A stretch of 64,000 nt of DNA from Papilionanthe hookeriana x Papilionanthe teres (GCA_022702705.1 CM040432.1:49130540-49194539), one strand, 5' to 3'. Positions 11,975 to 25,275 are shown, counted from the stretch's first letter. The notes: generated by a model from the sequence alone, not told the origin. Made by a program: numbers and translations.

Positions 11975-13123
11975 TCATTCTTCCTCTGAACTATCATCAA
12001 TTCTAAGATCTCTCATCGATTGAGTATGAACAAATAAATTATAGAATGGACGAAATGGAAATTCTTCACTAGATTCCTCTTTAATCTAACCTTTTCTTCT
12101 CATCAACCGCGTCAAAATTTCTTCATGATATCCAGAATGATCAAAATACTCCTTCATTCTCCAATCCAGATGATCAAATAAATCAGAAAGATTTTTGATT
12201 GCATCCATCAAATGTTGTACTTCATTCTCCAATTTCTTGATTTTCTGTAGGATGATCTGTGAACTTTCAGGAAAATAAGGAGGAGTGGGTGCTGATCTTT
12301 AAGATGTTTGATCTTTAATGATGCTCATATCATTCATATCACCAATTACCTGGTTATTATATGCATATGTTGGGTCTATAGGCTTCCAAGGTAGAAGTAC
12401 TCTTTCCTAGTTCTAATATGGCATTTATGATTGACTGCAGAGAAGAAATATCGTGGAAGGATTTCCAAGCCCATACTTTGATCCAAGAACAATCAATCCC
12501 AAAACAAACTTAATAATTACGAAACCAACATCAATAGGCATTCTCATTTGAATACAATAATTTAGAATATCATACTCCTTAGTTACCTTACTAATATTCA
12601 TAGTTGGAAGCAATTTAACACATATGAAGTAATGTAAGTGTTTCAATGTAGGATTTAATAGTGTGATCGAGAAACTTACATACTTGCTATCTCTTATTTC
12701 TCATTCATCACTTTCATCCGTCAGATATCGGTATATGTCATTCATATTGTCCTTCGTTGGGGTAAAATTTGAATAGTGGCAGAATGACACATTCTCAATC
12801 ATGTATAAATCATTAAACATTGCAGGAGTAAATCTAACAAACCTCCCTTGCACATAAACTGGTCCTTAGTTGATTCCATGAAGATTTGCATAGAATTCCT
12901 TCACAACCGGAACAACTACGGCGGTAGTAGTATAACACAATACTTCCCAATGTCTCTGAACAATAATTTGATCAATTTTAGTAGTAGAAGAATTCATACC
13001 TTGATTTACAAAGCCTCGCACCTTAATTAATCTCATTTTTGAGATATTTTTGTTGAAAAGTCATTGTGTCTCAAAATTTACAAACTTTCTCCGGTTTAAT
13101 ACTTGATATCTCTGAGTTTCCAT
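11975..13123 (-). pseudogene. Proximal envelope-like ORF of A
   Basis: About 380 codons, homologous over its length to the proximal ORF of C (43975-45135) and, in its N-terminal two thirds, to the distal ORFs. Start METQRYQVLNRRKFV at 13123. Landmarks: VVKEFYANLHGI (about residue 75), a KHLHYFICVKLLPT segment, IDVGFVIIKFVLGLIVLGS, a predicted helical C-terminal part and an acidic end DDSSEEE before the stop at 11975. In-frame stops (one near 13050 in place of Arg, others around 12700-12860) show it is dead. It lies between pol and the distal ORF in the same orientation. Confidence 0.75.
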
Positions 13124-13515
13124 CGAATCGGAATCCATTTGGACAAGAATTTGGGTCTTTATTTACGTTCCTTTGGTAGTTCCTACGTTTAGGGGCGGTT
13201 TTTGGAAGTTATTGTGGATGTTTTTCCACCTAGAACTGCCAAAACTCGGATTTAAAGACAAGAAATGATTTTTCTGAACAACGGCGTGGTCCGACGCTAG
13301 TTCAACTTTCTCCAAATTTCACTTCACTTAAATTTTTTCCAAATTTTGATTCGATTCATTTCTTAAATATTATTAATGATAATTAAGGAAGAATAAGACT
13401 TAATTAAGTAACGAACAAACACAAATAACATAACAAACAAAGCAACACTCAATAACTATGAGATTCCTCCCATAAGGTGCTTGGTTTAACATCGTCAGCC
13501 CAACATAACTTTCAG
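13124..13515 (-). other. Post-pol spacer of A with conserved block
   Basis: Contains the GC-rich word CGGCGTGGTCCGACGCTAG (13284-13302), and at 13456-13505 a degenerate copy of the block seen directly after the pol stop in B, C and D (sense GGCTGACGAtGTTAAACC...). No ORF. Confidence 0.5.
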
Positions 13516-14860
13516 TTAATCAAGTTGATCCAACATTAAAACCTTTTTAAAATTATGTTTATTGCCTTCAAAATATTGTTTTAATCTTTGGCCATTAATT
13601 TTGAATATTTTTTCAGATCTAGGGTCTTCGATAATCACAGCTCCAAACTGATATACTTTTACAATAGTGAAAGGTCCTGTCCATCTAGATTTCAGTTTCC
13701 TAGGAAATAAATTCAATCTTATATTATATAGTAAAACATTTTGTCCTGGTTCAAACTTCTTTTTGACAATATTCCGATCATGCCATATTTTTCTTCTTTC
13801 CTTATATATTCTATCATTTTCATATGATTCATTTCTGATTTCTTCCAATTTATTGAATTGCAATATTCTCTTCTCACCAGCATCTTTCAAATTAAAATTC
13901 AATTTTTCTATCGCCCAATATGCTTTATATTCTAATTCAACTAGCAAGTGACAAGTTTTTCCAAATATTAATCTATAAGGGGACATTCATATAAGAGTTT
14001 TATAAGCAGTTCTGTATGCCCATAAAGCAGTATCTAATCTTGCAGACCAATCCAATTTTTCAAGATTAACAATTTTCTCAAAAATACATTTAGTTTCATG
14101 ATTAGATACTTCTGCTAAACCATTAGTTTGGGGATGATAAGTTGTAGAGATTCTATGCACAATATTATACTTTTCCACCAATCTCTGAATCAGATTATTC
14201 TTAAAATGGGATCATCCATCAACGATGATTACTCTAGGCATTCCATATCTTGTGAAAACATTTTTTATTAAAAATCTCAAAACACTTTTAGCATCACACC
14301 TAGGTAAAACTATTACCTCAATCCATTTTGATACATAATCAATAGCAATTAGTATATACATATTTCCAAATGTCCTCCAAATTCAAAAATTTCAACTTCC
14401 AGAGTAAAATTAAGGGGCATTTCATTTCTTCTAGATATATTGCCTTCTCTCTGACATCGATCACAAGTTTTGATAAATCTATAAACATCTCTAAAAAATG
14501 TAGGTCAATAAAATCCAGATTGCAAAATCTTATGTGTAGTTCTATCAATTCTGAAATGTCCTCCAAATTCAAAATCATGACATTCTTGAATAATTCTTTT
14601 AGTTTCTTCATAAGGCACACATCTCCTAATAATTAGATCTTTACATTGCTTGTACAGATAAGGATCATCCCAGAAATAAAATTTAGCATCATGCTTAAAT
14701 TTTTTCTGCTGTTGCATTGTTAAATCAGGTGGTAAATTATTACTAACAATGTAGTTCACAATATCAGAATACCACAGTAAATTTTCTTCCATAATTTTAT
14801 ATAATTGCACATCATGAAAAAATTCAGTAATTTCTTTCTCAAAATCATCCAAATTAGGTT
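13516..14860 (-). pseudogene. Integrase region of A pol
   Basis: Ty3/gypsy integrase that inserts the cDNA into the genome. In order: an HHCC-type zinc segment (VPYEETKRIIQECHDFEFGG, about 14570-14630), a core, and a C-terminal strand-rich part with GPFTIVKVYQFGAVIIED near 13630-13690. Core landmarks are RISTTYHPQTNGLAEVSNHE with the catalytic Glu (about 14120-14150) and LDTALWAYRTAYKT. The segment that should hold GLDFMGPF is missing at about 14370, a stop replaces Gly just after the second catalytic Asp (near 14209), and frames change at 13987 and 14505. Inactive. The pol stop is at 13516. Confidence 0.85.
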
Positions 14861-15225
14861 GTTCGAGTCTAGAAAAATGATCAGCTATTTGATTATCGAC
14901 CCCTTTTCTATTAACAATCTCAAATTCAAATTCTTGCATTAAAAGCATCCATCGAATCAGTCTTGGTTTTGCATCCTTCTTTTGCATTAAGTATTTAATA
15001 GCAGAATGATCAGTATGCACTATGCATTTAGCTATGATTAAGTAAGATCTAAATTTTTCAAAATCATATACAATTGTTAATAACTCTCTCTGAGTAGTAG
15101 TGTAATTAATTTGAGTAGCAGTAAGAATCTTACTAGCATAGTATATAACTTTAAACATTTTATCATGTCTTTGCCCTAAAACGACTCCAATAGCATTATC
15201 GCTAGCATCGCACATTAGTTCAAAT
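14861..15225 (-). pseudogene. RNase H region of A pol
   Basis: RNase H fused C-terminal to RT, needed to remove RNA from the hybrid. One open frame holds the expected acidic residues: CDASDNAIG (15215 side), TTTQRELLTIVYDFEKFRSY, HTDHSAIKYL and QIADHFSRLE. It is among the best preserved parts of A and is continuous with the zinc segment of integrase to 14505. Confidence 0.85.
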
Positions 15226-16170
15226 GGATTCTACCAGTCAGGTGAAACTATTATAGGTGCAGCAATAAGTTTTTCCTTCAATAAATCGAAAGCTTTTAAA
15301 CATTCCTCATTAAAATCAAACTTTTTATCTTTTTCCAAAAGTTGGCATAGTTGCTTAGAAATTTTTAAAAATCTTTGATATAGCGCCTGCAGAATCCTAC
15401 ATGTCCCAAAAAACTTCTTACCCCTCTCACAGTTGTTGGAGGTATTAGTTTTTCTATAACTTGAATTTTTGCAAGATCTACTTCCATACCTATTCAGATA
15501 TTTTATGCCCAAGTACAATTCTTCCAGCAACCATAAATTGACACTTCATACAGTTTATGACTAAATTTTTTTCTTTCACATACCTCTAAAACTTTTTCTA
15601 AGTTACATAGGCATGCATCCAATCCAAATACTGAGAAATCATCCATAAACACTTCTATTCCATCATCAATTAATTTACTAAATATGGATATCATGCATCT
15701 TTGAAATGTTGTAGGTGCAATACATAATCTAAATGGCATTCTTCTAAAAGCAAATATTCTATAAGGGCTAGTAAATGTAGTCTTTTCTTGATCCTCAGGA
15801 GCAATAGGTATTTTGTGATAATCGGTATATCCATCTAGAAAGCAATAGTACTTGTGTCCAGCAATTCTGTCTAGCATTTGGTCTAAAATGGTAAAGGAAA
15901 GTGAGCTTTTCCTGGTGATGGCGTTTAATTTTCTATAATCAATACAAATTCGCCAACCAGTAACTTGTCTTGTCGGAATAATTTCATTTCGCTCATTTAC
16001 GTCAACAGTCACTCCTTCTTTCTTAGGAATGCAATGAATTGGGCTCACCCAAACACTATCATATATAGGATATATAATTCCAGCATCTAACCATTTTTAA
16101 ATTTCTTTTTTAACTAGTTCTTTCATTATTGCGTTCAGTCTCCTGTGTGGATCAACGCTTGGTTATGTTC
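15226..16170 (-). pseudogene. Reverse transcriptase region of A pol
   Basis: RT copying element RNA into cDNA. The 15503-16048 frame carries HCIPKKEGVTV, GWRICIDYRKLN, FLDGYTDYHKIPIAPEDQEK, TTFTSPY and the active site VFMDDFSVFG (YxDD type). The connection region follows in another frame (15231-15530, KAFDLLKEKLIAAPI), so a frameshift lies near 15530. Family-typical Gly residues are changed (GYSGY is GYTDY). Confidence 0.88.
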
Positions 16171-17100
16171 ATCTAATAAAGTTCTGTGCTTACAGATCGA
16201 AGACTGATTCCTTTAATATCAGCTATGGACAAACCAAAAGCCTTTTTTTTATCTTTTTAAAATTTCCAATAATTTTTGTTCTTAATATTCATTTAATTCT
16301 GAAGATACAATGACTGGTAAAGTAGATGATTCTCCTAAAAACATGTACTTTAAATGATTAGGAAGAACTTTCAGCTCAAGTTCGGGGGTTTAATAATAGA
16401 TGAAATTAAACTTCTATGTCCATTTTGTATATTATCCAATCTTTCAAATTTTTCCTGAACATAGTCTAACTTTTCATTCTTCAAATCATCCAAATCATCT
16501 TCATTTTTACTTTCATTTTCACCCTCACATTCCAGATTTTCTTCAAATACTTCTCTAAAATGATCTTCTCTCAAATAATCGCATAATTTCATTCGATAGC
16601 ACTCATCATCTTTTCAGTTGAAGGGCACTTCATAGATTTCAGAATGTTAAAAGTTACCTCTTAGTCATTGACTCTCATAGTTAATTCTCCTTTTTAGACA
16701 TCAATCATAGCTCCCCCAATAGCAAGGAATGGTCTTCCCAGAATAATTGGAATTTCTTTATCTTCCTCCATATCTAATACAATAAAGTCCACAGGAAAGA
16801 TAAATTTATCCACTTTTACTAATACATCTTCCACAACTCCTTTAGGGTAAGTGATAGAACGATCAGCCAGTTGAAAAGTAACAGATGTAGGTGAAATTTC
16901 TTCTATTTCGAATCTTTTGAAAATTGATAAAGGCATAAGATTATTACTAGCTCCAATATCACATAAAACTCTTCCGAAAAATTTTTCACATATAGCGTAC
17001 GGGATAGTGAAACTACCTGGGTCTTTAAGATATTCAGAAAGCTTTTTCTGAATAATTGCACTACACTCACCGCTAAGTGCAACAGTCTCGTGGTCATTAA
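16171..17100 (-). pseudogene. Protease and RT-linker region of A
   Basis: Aspartic protease that matures the polyprotein. The active-site motif CDIGASNNLMPLSIF is at about 16920-16970, then TFQLADRSITYPKGVVEDV and the family end PIILGRPFLAIGGAMIDV (16694). The acidic linker to RT is at 16371-16592, and a segment resembling the one before RT in B and D lies around 16300-16380. Frames change at 16903 and 16600. Confidence 0.8.
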
Positions 17101-18720
17101 ACTTTCTTTTCTTTTAAAGTATATCCTTCATAAACCTTGCATAATCAGGCATCTACTTTAATGCTTCAACAAAGAGAATATTAATCGTTAATTTCTTAAG
17201 AATTTTCAAAAATTTTGCAAATCTGTTATCCCTATTTTGTTTCTTCAGTCTTTGAGGAAAAGGAGGAGATGGTTTTTCAACAGTTATCTTCATTGGTTCT
17301 AGTGGATATTCGTCAAGATATATCTTATGAGAACCTTTCTCATTTTTTACTTCCTCTCTTTTAACTTCAACTTCTTTTTGAAATCTTGGTTCCACTTCTT
17401 TACCACTCTTTAATTGAATAGCTTTAATTTTCTCTTTGTTTTGATCTTTCGAGTTGATCTCAACATTGCTGGGAAGATTTCCAGAAGGTCTATTATTAAG
17501 CATAGAAAAAAATATGTCCCAATTGATTTTCAATGTTCTTCATTGCAATGTTTTGCGCTTGAATTTGATTACCCATATTCAGAATCATTTCTTCAGTAAA
17601 AAACTTCTTTTCCTTAAATTGTTGATTACTATTAAAACCAGGATGATAAGAAGGTCTAAAATTGGTATTTCCTTGATTGTTCGGATTTCCAACTAGATTC
17701 ATAGGATTGTTTCTCCATTGCGGATTAACAACAACATTGGTGTTATTCCAGTTGAAATTCAGGTGATTTCTCCAACTAAGATTATAACAATTCTAATAAG
17801 GATTATTAAATTTGTTAAAAATATCATTTAAAGTTTCATAAGACATTTGACAGTCCATCATCTATCCCGATGAATTTTCTTCTAACACTGAGGGTGTTGA
17901 AGGATAATTCATTCCATATTGATCTATTTTCCTAGAAAGTACAGTAATTTGAGAGACTATCATATTTATCGCATCAAAATCATGAATAATGACTACTCTC
18001 TTAGGATTTACGCGCTCAGAGGGCCATTGAAAATTATTAGTAGTCGTCTCTTCAATTAACGAATATACTTCATCAAAAAGTTTTGACATTAATAATCCAC
18101 CAGCAGCAGCATCAATAATCGATCTCAAAGATCCTACTAATCTATTATAAAAGGATTGAATTATTAACCAGTCTGGTAAAGCGTAGTGTGGACATTTCCT
18201 CAGATGATCTTTAAATCTTTCCCAAGCTTCATATATGGATTCTCCATCAAACTTACTAAAAGATGTCATATCATTCCTCAACTTAGCAGTTTTGGAAAAA
18301 GGAAAATATTTCGATAGAAACTTTTGTGAAGGCTCTCCCCAAGTTCTAATAGATCCAGGTGCTAATGAATTTAACCACGCCTTACCCTTATCCCTAAGTG
18401 AAAAAGGAAAAGTTTAAGCCTAACAGCATCGTTCGACACTCTATCATATCTAAAAGTAGCACACAGTTCTATAAAACTAGCGAGATTTAAATTATGATCT
18501 TCATTAGGTGTTCTTCCAAATTGATTATTTTGTACCATTTGGATAATAGCAGGTTTAAGCTCAAATGAATTAGCAGCAACATCAGGATTTTGGATAGTTA
18601 AGTGAATTTCATCTGCTATTGGATTAGCATAATCTCTTAAAGGTCTTGGTATATTTTGGTTAGACTAACACAATACTAAATTTATAACAAGGTTCAGTTG
18701 GAAGAAAGATTCTTCCTCCT
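17101..18720 (-). pseudogene. gag of A
   Basis: Capsid/nucleocapsid precursor. The core at 17862-18281 has SIYEAWERFKDHLRKCPHYA, FYNRLVGSLRSIIDAAAGG and NNFQWPSERVNPK, the hallmark of Athila-type gag. Upstream sequence to about 18720 continues the domain in other frames. Downstream, 17153-17533 has the gag-protease linker with NRPSGNLPSN, LKSGKE and PPFPQRLKKQ. Several frameshifts separate these parts. Confidence 0.85.
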
Positions 18721-18764
18721 TTCCATTCATAATGTGATGATTAATGTGACATAGATCAGTGATG

Positions 18765-19999
18765 CAAATGTGTTGTGCCAAATAGGAGCTTTCATATTCT
18801 TTACCCATATTTCAGCGTATAAAGAACATTGGCTAATCCTAAGTTTAGTCCCCAAATTCGTGGCTAAGCTGGGAGGATACTGGCTCTCACTCCAGAGCTC
18901 CCACTTCCTTTCACTTGAAGGCTAACTCTGGCTCATTCTCTAAACATTAGGACCAAATTAAGAATTTCAGCCTCTCACTCTGAAATCTCCAATTCTCACT
19001 CGTCAAAGTATATTTCTCTATTTATTTGCACTCAATCCCCATGAACTTCATCTCTCATTCATGAACATTGAATGTGACCTTCACTTTTGTTGTGGAACTC
19101 ATAATCCTTTCGGAACAAATGTTTCCCAACAAATTTTAACAATTCAATTGGTTAGATTAAAAAGTAAATGAAGTTCTAAGTGAAAAGGTCATCACAAATC
19201 TTCCATTATAAATCAGCACATCATTTCCATTTCACAACATCAACACATCACATGAAAAAATGAAAGACAAAGAAATCTACTCAAGGCTCCTGAGGAAAAG
19301 ATGAAAAAACATAGATTTTATATATAAAAACATCGTAATACAAACAGAGTAAAGTAAAGACTACTTATCTCAAACTCTTCCCCATGCAAATCTCAAGAAA
19401 TTCCTTTGACTCCTGTTCTTTCTTCACAACAACACACAATTCTCTCTTTAGAATAATAAGGAAGAAAAATTCTCTCACTTTCCCTCTCCTCTCACACTAC
19501 TTGGAAGAGAAAATAAAAAACCTAACTTCCTACACAAAGTGGAAAGAAAAACTCCTTAAACTCTAAACTCCTCTTCTCTTCTTTTCTCCTTTCTTCCCCC
19601 CTTTGAAATTTGCCTCCAAAAGTGTTTAAATTCGGCCAAAATTGAATTCCCAAGAGTTTTCTCAAGCAACCTTTCAAAATCCAGCCAAATACAATAAATC
19701 TAGTTCAAAATCAGGATATGGCGCTGTCTGGCGCTAGTAGGAGCGCTATTCGGCACATTATTATGCCAAAACATCGTAACACTCTGGAAACCGGTGCTAT
19801 CTGGCGCTGGTCACAGCATCGTTCGACGCTAGTTCAATAAAATGCATTTTTTTTACTTTTTCGCTCCAAATTTGCTCCTTTTCGCTTCCTTTTCGCCTAA
19901 AGTTATAGTACCTGCATGAAATCATCAAAAATACCTTCCTTTAAAGTGCAATATCATAAAAAATGAATAGTAAAATGCTATCAAATTTTTAGTGGATCA
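18765..19999 (-). repeat. 5' LTR of A (PBS side deleted)
   Basis: Begins abruptly at GTGTTGTGCCAAATAGGAGC, a mid-LTR block shared with LTR C (23999) and B's LTRs, right after the 5' end of gag. The PBS and the adjoining LTR end were thus deleted. It retains the GC-rich words at 19720-19835 (TGGCGCTGTCTGGCGCTAG), the promoter-like block at 19905-19955 and the terminus GGATCA (sense TGATCC). Confidence 0.75.
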
Positions 20000-20004
20000 A
20001 GGAT

Positions 20005-22164
20005 TAAGTTGGAAAAATTATTATGGAAACCAAAGAAAGGAAAGGTAGGGGATGTGACAGATCCTGAGGTGAACCTCGGTGACTTCCCAAACTATCCTAT
20101 GGTATTGCTTCGATTTCGAAGAGAAGTTATTTAATGTTTCATCCTTCGATTTTATTAATTAAGGCTTACATTTGTATGATATCGATCATACAAATAGCCT
20201 GTAAGATAGGAGGATTTACATCATACCGAACGATGACCTCAAAATTCTAAGAGAAGTTAAGGCTTATATTGTACAACAGAGTTGTGCAAAGGCTTAATGA
20301 TAAGTCGAGGATTTATGTCGCACTAGGAAAAAAACCTTAAAGTCCTACGGCTTATTATTTATTTCTAAGGAAAAGAATTGCTGTTGTAGAATGGTATTGC
20401 TCTCTCGAAGATGTCCTTCTGCAGGTCCTCATCGTGTTGCCTATGACACATTCTCCAAGCTCTTTGTTAAAGTAGCAGTCCTAAAGTCTAAGGTTCAATA
20501 GGTTTCACCAAGTATGTTTCCATATTTTATTTTTGTTGTTGTTGTTGCAGTTTTGGTTTTATTTAGGGAAATTTTAATTTAATTAAAGAAACACGAGTTA
20601 GGATCCCACGGTTCCCTCATTCCGACACCACTATTTTCTTTTGTATTAACTTTGCCTAAACAAGTTGTTACAATCATATAAAGCAGGTAAATCTTGTTAG
20701 CAACTGTAGGTTACCTCATCTGAGGAATCGCGTAATCTAAAAAGTGTGATTTAAGGGCGTTCACTAAGTTTACAAGTGTATATTATTTTTGAAAGTGTGT
20801 TTTTGTTCTGTTTGTTTTGTCCTACAGGTATGCATGATAAAGTAAATTGTAGGTAAATGAATATGTACTAAAAAGTAAAGTGCAATAAGGTGAAATGTTG
20901 CAAATAAACTGTAAAAGCCTACCTGGGCTTATGTTATCACTGCATGGTTAGTTCATAAAGCATAATATGATTTGCAGGAAGTTTAAATAAATTACAGGAA
21001 AATAAATTAAGTGGAACGAGAAAAATCTAATATAAGAAAAGTAGAAAAAGCACGTCATAAAATATACGAACAAGTAAACTCATAGTCACATATGGAAAAC
21101 CAAGACTATGTATACACATCAGTAAAGGTGGGGGCTCAGGGCTTGACTGTGTGCTTCTTGACATTGGGTAAGAGCTACCAACTCGACAACCTACAAAGGG
21201 CAGTCCTAATCTTGATCCAAGTGACTAATCATGGACCTTTATAAATTTTCATCAAAATTCTTTAATTTTTATTTAAAATTTTTCATGCAGAGTTTGTTTT
21301 AACGGGAAAAAGAATTTATTTTAATTTTGTAAAGTGATGTAGTCCACAGGTTAGTTACTCTAATCCAGTTACGACAACTAACAACCAAAGGGTGTCGGGG
21401 GAAACAATCCCACCAAGAGTCGGTGAATAGTACAATCGATCCTTTCCTGTCCCTTATTGAGGGACCTTGAGGTAGGAGATACCATTCTAAGAATTCTCAC
21501 ATCGTATTATATCCCTCATTTTAGCATACATTAACATTATCACCATTACCCTAGCCACCTAGACCTCAGACTTATATCAGTCCAACGATTCATATGTGGA
21601 AAAAATAAATATCCCAATTTTCTCTTAAAGACCTCAATACCTTAGGGAAGACTTAAGTCCTTAAGCATTGGGTTATGAATGTAGGATAAGTAGTTTAGGG
21701 TATTTCTATTGATTTAGGTTAATTAATAGGTCCTGAGGCATAAATTCATAGGTCCCTAAAGATTTTAAGGATGATTTTCTTCATCAAAGAATAATAGGTT
21801 CAATTATCCTTCAAAACACTCAAAAGATCATAAAAGTGCTCGTGGAACAGCCTGAACAACTTTTAAAATGCTTTGAATCGTTTCAAGTCATTCTGAACTT
21901 ATTATGTTGATAAGTCATTCATCTGCAATTAAGGTTAATGGTAATATTTTAACCTGTTCTTAATGAACCTTTATGTTTTAATTATCACATGAGTGGGGTA
22001 ATTAGGTATTCACTTGACATTTTATTTAAGAATTATGTGGGTGAATGCCCTTAAGGGCAAGCTCAAGTCATTAAAGATTTTATACCCAAGGTTAAGATTA
22101 GACTCGTAGTGTTTAAAGGTATTCATTAATTGATCTATCGGTCACCAAATTAGAAATTATTGGT
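20005..22164 (-). repeat. Antisense, very old giant-LTR fragment 1
   Basis: Inverted and strongly diverged relative to the giant LTR. 20060-20370 matches the complement of about 8310-8620, 20850-20930 matches about 7640-7700, and 21770-21810 (GATTTTCTTCATCAAAGAA) matches about 7450-7480. The order is preserved, so it is one LTR segment read backwards. It starts at A's insertion point and holds no gene. Confidence 0.75.
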
Positions 22165-23605
22165 TGTCAGAATGGATATCCAACACCCATTTTAAAATAT
22201 TTAATTTATATATATATATATACATAATTTTGAAAAGTATCATTTTTTTAATTTTGAAAATATGAAATCAAACCAATCTCATGAATTCATTAGTTTAAAT
22301 AAACGAGCACTATATCGTAAGTCATGCACCTACCCCGAAGAATATACACATTGTTTAATAATGAGGCTTGATTAAATAAACTAAAAGATTTATAACATCT
22401 ATTTGGTCTATGAACCATTTTAGATTGACTGACAAGTTTCTCTATCTAATATAGAAAATTAAATACTGTTTATATTAAGCTGGGTCCTTAAAGTTTTCTA
22501 TAAGGGTAAGCCCCTATAGTTAACTACATCTTAAATGACCAAAGTCACATAAGAAAAATCTTGATAATTTTCAGAGAATATTGCATTCATGAATTTAAAA
22601 TCATTTAGGATTTTCGAGGTTGGACGGTAGGATATTCAAATGGGAAAAGTGCATATGGGAAGAATTATTATGCAATCCAATAGGGGAAAACTATGGGATG
22701 TTACGGATCATGAGGAGAACCTTAGTGACTTCCCAAACTATCCAATGGTTTGGCTTCAATTTTGAAGAGAAATTATTAATGTTTCATCCTAACAATTTTA
22801 TTATTTAGGGCTTACATCTGTATGATACCAATCATACAAATAACTTAAAAGATAGGACGATTTATGTTGTACTTAACGATAACCATGGAGTCCTAAGACA
22901 AGTTAGGGCTTATATTGTACAATAGAGTTGTACAAAGGCCTAAAAGATCAATTGAGGATTTATGTTGCACTAGGCAAATAACCTCAAAGTCCTACAGCAT
23001 GTTGTTTATTTCTAAGAAGGTTTTTTGTTGTAGACATGTTTTCTCTCTCGAGATGTTCTTCTACATGCCTCATTGTGATACCCACGGTGTTTGCTCCAAG
23101 TTCTTCATTGCACCAGGTTTAAGTTTAGAAGTATCAACTTGAGGAGGTTAAGAGAAGTATTAGGTTAAGAGCTTAAGTTTTGGTGTTGTTGTCATAATTA
23201 TTTAAATGTCTTATTAGAGGGGGGTTTTAAGTTGATTAGAGCGGTTTCAGTTAGGATCCCATGATTCCCTCATTTTGGCACCACTATTTTCTTTGGATTC
23301 ACTTAGTCCAAATGAATTTACCAAACTCAACTAAATGAATTCAATAAGTTCATCTAGATTGAGGAAATCTCCTTAGCAGCTGTAGGTTGCCTCATCCGAA
23401 AGATTCCTGTTCATCCAAAGAGACATATTAATTTAGTTTTCTTGTGATTAATTTTTAGATTTGTCTTATTTTGCTATTTTTGTGAATTTTGTTTTGTATT
23501 GCTTTTGGTTTAACATGCAAGGAGGCATAATTTGTAGAAAATGAAAAGTACTATAAAACAAAGTGCAGTAAAGAAAAGTGTTGTAAATAAACTATAAAAG
23601 CATAC
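22165..23605 (-). repeat. Antisense, very old giant-LTR fragment 2
   Basis: A second inverted copy starting again at the LTR 3' end (TTGTCAG near 22164). It runs through ATATGAAATCAAACC...AAACGAGCAC (22263-22310), GGGTAAGCCCCTATAGTTAA (22504) and the TCCCAAACTATCC segment (22731-22743) that fragment 1 also carries (20078). So two antisense LTR copies lie side by side. Element C interrupts it at 23605. No coding content. Confidence 0.75.
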
Positions 23606-25275
23606 TAAACCGACCTTGCGCTTTTTTCCAATTCAAATTTACTTTAGTAAAAATTAAATACTTTAATCTTTTAATCACAGAGTTACTTTCAAATGCAAGT
23701 ATACGTATCATTCAAGTAATACAGGGCTCTAATGGAGTCCTGGATATCGATCCCATAGGGAGAGTATTAAAGCCTACGGACTAATACTATAAAAATCAAT
23801 TCAGAATTACAATTAAATCAAAATGCCTCTTTGTCACTAATATGCAATTGATAATAATATGAAACTTATATTAAAAACTAGTTTTATTAACAATTAACCA
23901 ATACTACTAAAGTTAAGTTTAAACATAGATAATAGCAAGAATCTTTCTCCTTAATTAAGATATTTAAGTGAAATGATAATTATAATTAATTTTAATGTGT
24001 TGTGCCAAATAGGAGCATACCTATTCTTTACCCTTTGGTCCAGGCATAAAGAACATTTACTAATCCTATGCTTGTTTACTGATTCTGCGGCTAGGCTGGG
24101 AGGATACTGGCTCTCACTTTGGAGCTCCCACGTTCCCCTCACCTGAGGGCTAATAATCTACACATCAGCACCCAAACGATAGGACCGACTTGAGGATTTT
24201 AGCCTGTCACTCTAAAATCTCGAATTCTACGCCTGATTATTTCCCTATTTATTTGCACTTCTCCCTTCAAGGATTTACATGTCTACCTTGCAAAGAGAAA
24301 TGTGATGCATACAAGTTAAGAATCCTTAGCTCACGGTTAGGTCTTAAGAATTCTTCACGGATTTTAACAATACAAATGACTAATTCGTATAGTAAAGTAA
24401 GTTTAGGTATAGTACCATTACAACTTCTTTTATAATTTATTTAATAGACTAATTATATAATAATTTCACGAAAACATCGAAACCAGGAGAAAGATAGAAC
24501 AACTACTCAGAATTCATGAAGAGGATGTAATAAAACGTAGATTTCATATAATAAATTAAAGTTCTACACACTAAAAACAAATAAACACTACTTATCTCAA
24601 ATTCCTCCCCAAGCAAACTCCTTGAAGTTCCTCTGGATCTTTTCCTTAGAATTCTCCTTTGAAACTTCAATGTGGAAGAGTTCTCTCACTTCCCTTCCAC
24701 TCTTGCAATCCCTCGAAGAATTCCTTACAATTTCTCTATTTGAACTCACTACTCACTAAATTAAACTTACTAATTGATTATCTTTTTTACTATGGACTCA
24801 CTCATAATCACTTTAGAGACCAAAAGAAGAGCCATTTTTCAACCTAAATTCATTCCTATTAAAGTTGGCGAAGATTTTGTGAAGGCACCCCTTCAAAAAT
24901 CGTCCACATTCGACGTATTTCTAGAAAGATCCGTCGACCCCGCCGTCGGCGGACTCGAGGCGCCATCGGCGGCCTTTTAGAAACAATGCATTTAAACAGT
25001 CCCCGCCGTCGGTGGCCTTGATCCTCGCCCTCGGCAACCTCCCTTATAATTAATTCTGAACTCTCAGGAAAATCTCGTCGTCCGCGGCCTAGGTCAAATT
25101 TGCATAATTTAGTCCTTTTTGCTCTAAATCCGCTCATTTTTGCATATTTTCGTTCCCTTGTCCTTAATTCTTCATACCTGTAGAAAAACACCAAAAATAC
25201 CTTTCTTTAAAGTGTAATATCATCAAAATCAATGAAAAATAAGCATGAAAATCTTGACCTTTTTCTCTTGGGTCA
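23606..25275 (-). repeat. 3' LTR of C
   Basis: Bounded on the right by GGGTCA then the PPT. The left edge is set near TAAACCGACC, read as a decayed TGACCCGACC, with candidate TSD CATAC. It contains, from the left: CAAGTATACGTATC...TATCGATCCC (23697-23756), the GTGTTGTGCCAAATAGGAGC block, GC-rich words CCGCCGTCGGCGG (24940-24952) and GGCGCCATCGGCGGCC, and the promoter-like block (CTTTAAAG at 25205-25212). Confidence 0.75.

Larger units (their letters stand above)
10400..19999 (-). mobile_element. Athila-type element A (truncated)
   Basis: In its own sense: partial 5' LTR, gag, protease, RT, RNase H, integrase, proximal envelope-like ORF and distal envelope-like ORF, cut by the insertion of F at 10400. 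The PBS and the PBS-side end of the 5' LTR are deleted. The 5' LTR ends at 19999 with ATCA (sense TGAT), followed by candidate TSD AGGAT. It is inserted in antisense giant-LTR sequence. The gag signature (NNFQWPSER), a CDIGAS protease and the envelope-like ORFs after integrase place it in the Athila group of Ty3/gypsy elements. Confidence 0.85.

Noticed and set aside
13667..13951. Positive-strand ORFs opposite pol (also 14370-14636, 17454-17696, 29351-29866, 62252-62530)
   Set aside because: They are antisense shadows of integrase, RNase H, gag-linker or envelope-like sequence with no domain of their own.
24859..25194. 111-codon - strand ORF in LTR C
   Set aside because: It lies wholly inside the LTR over GC-rich words, is Arg-rich by composition, and has no counterpart in the other LTRs.
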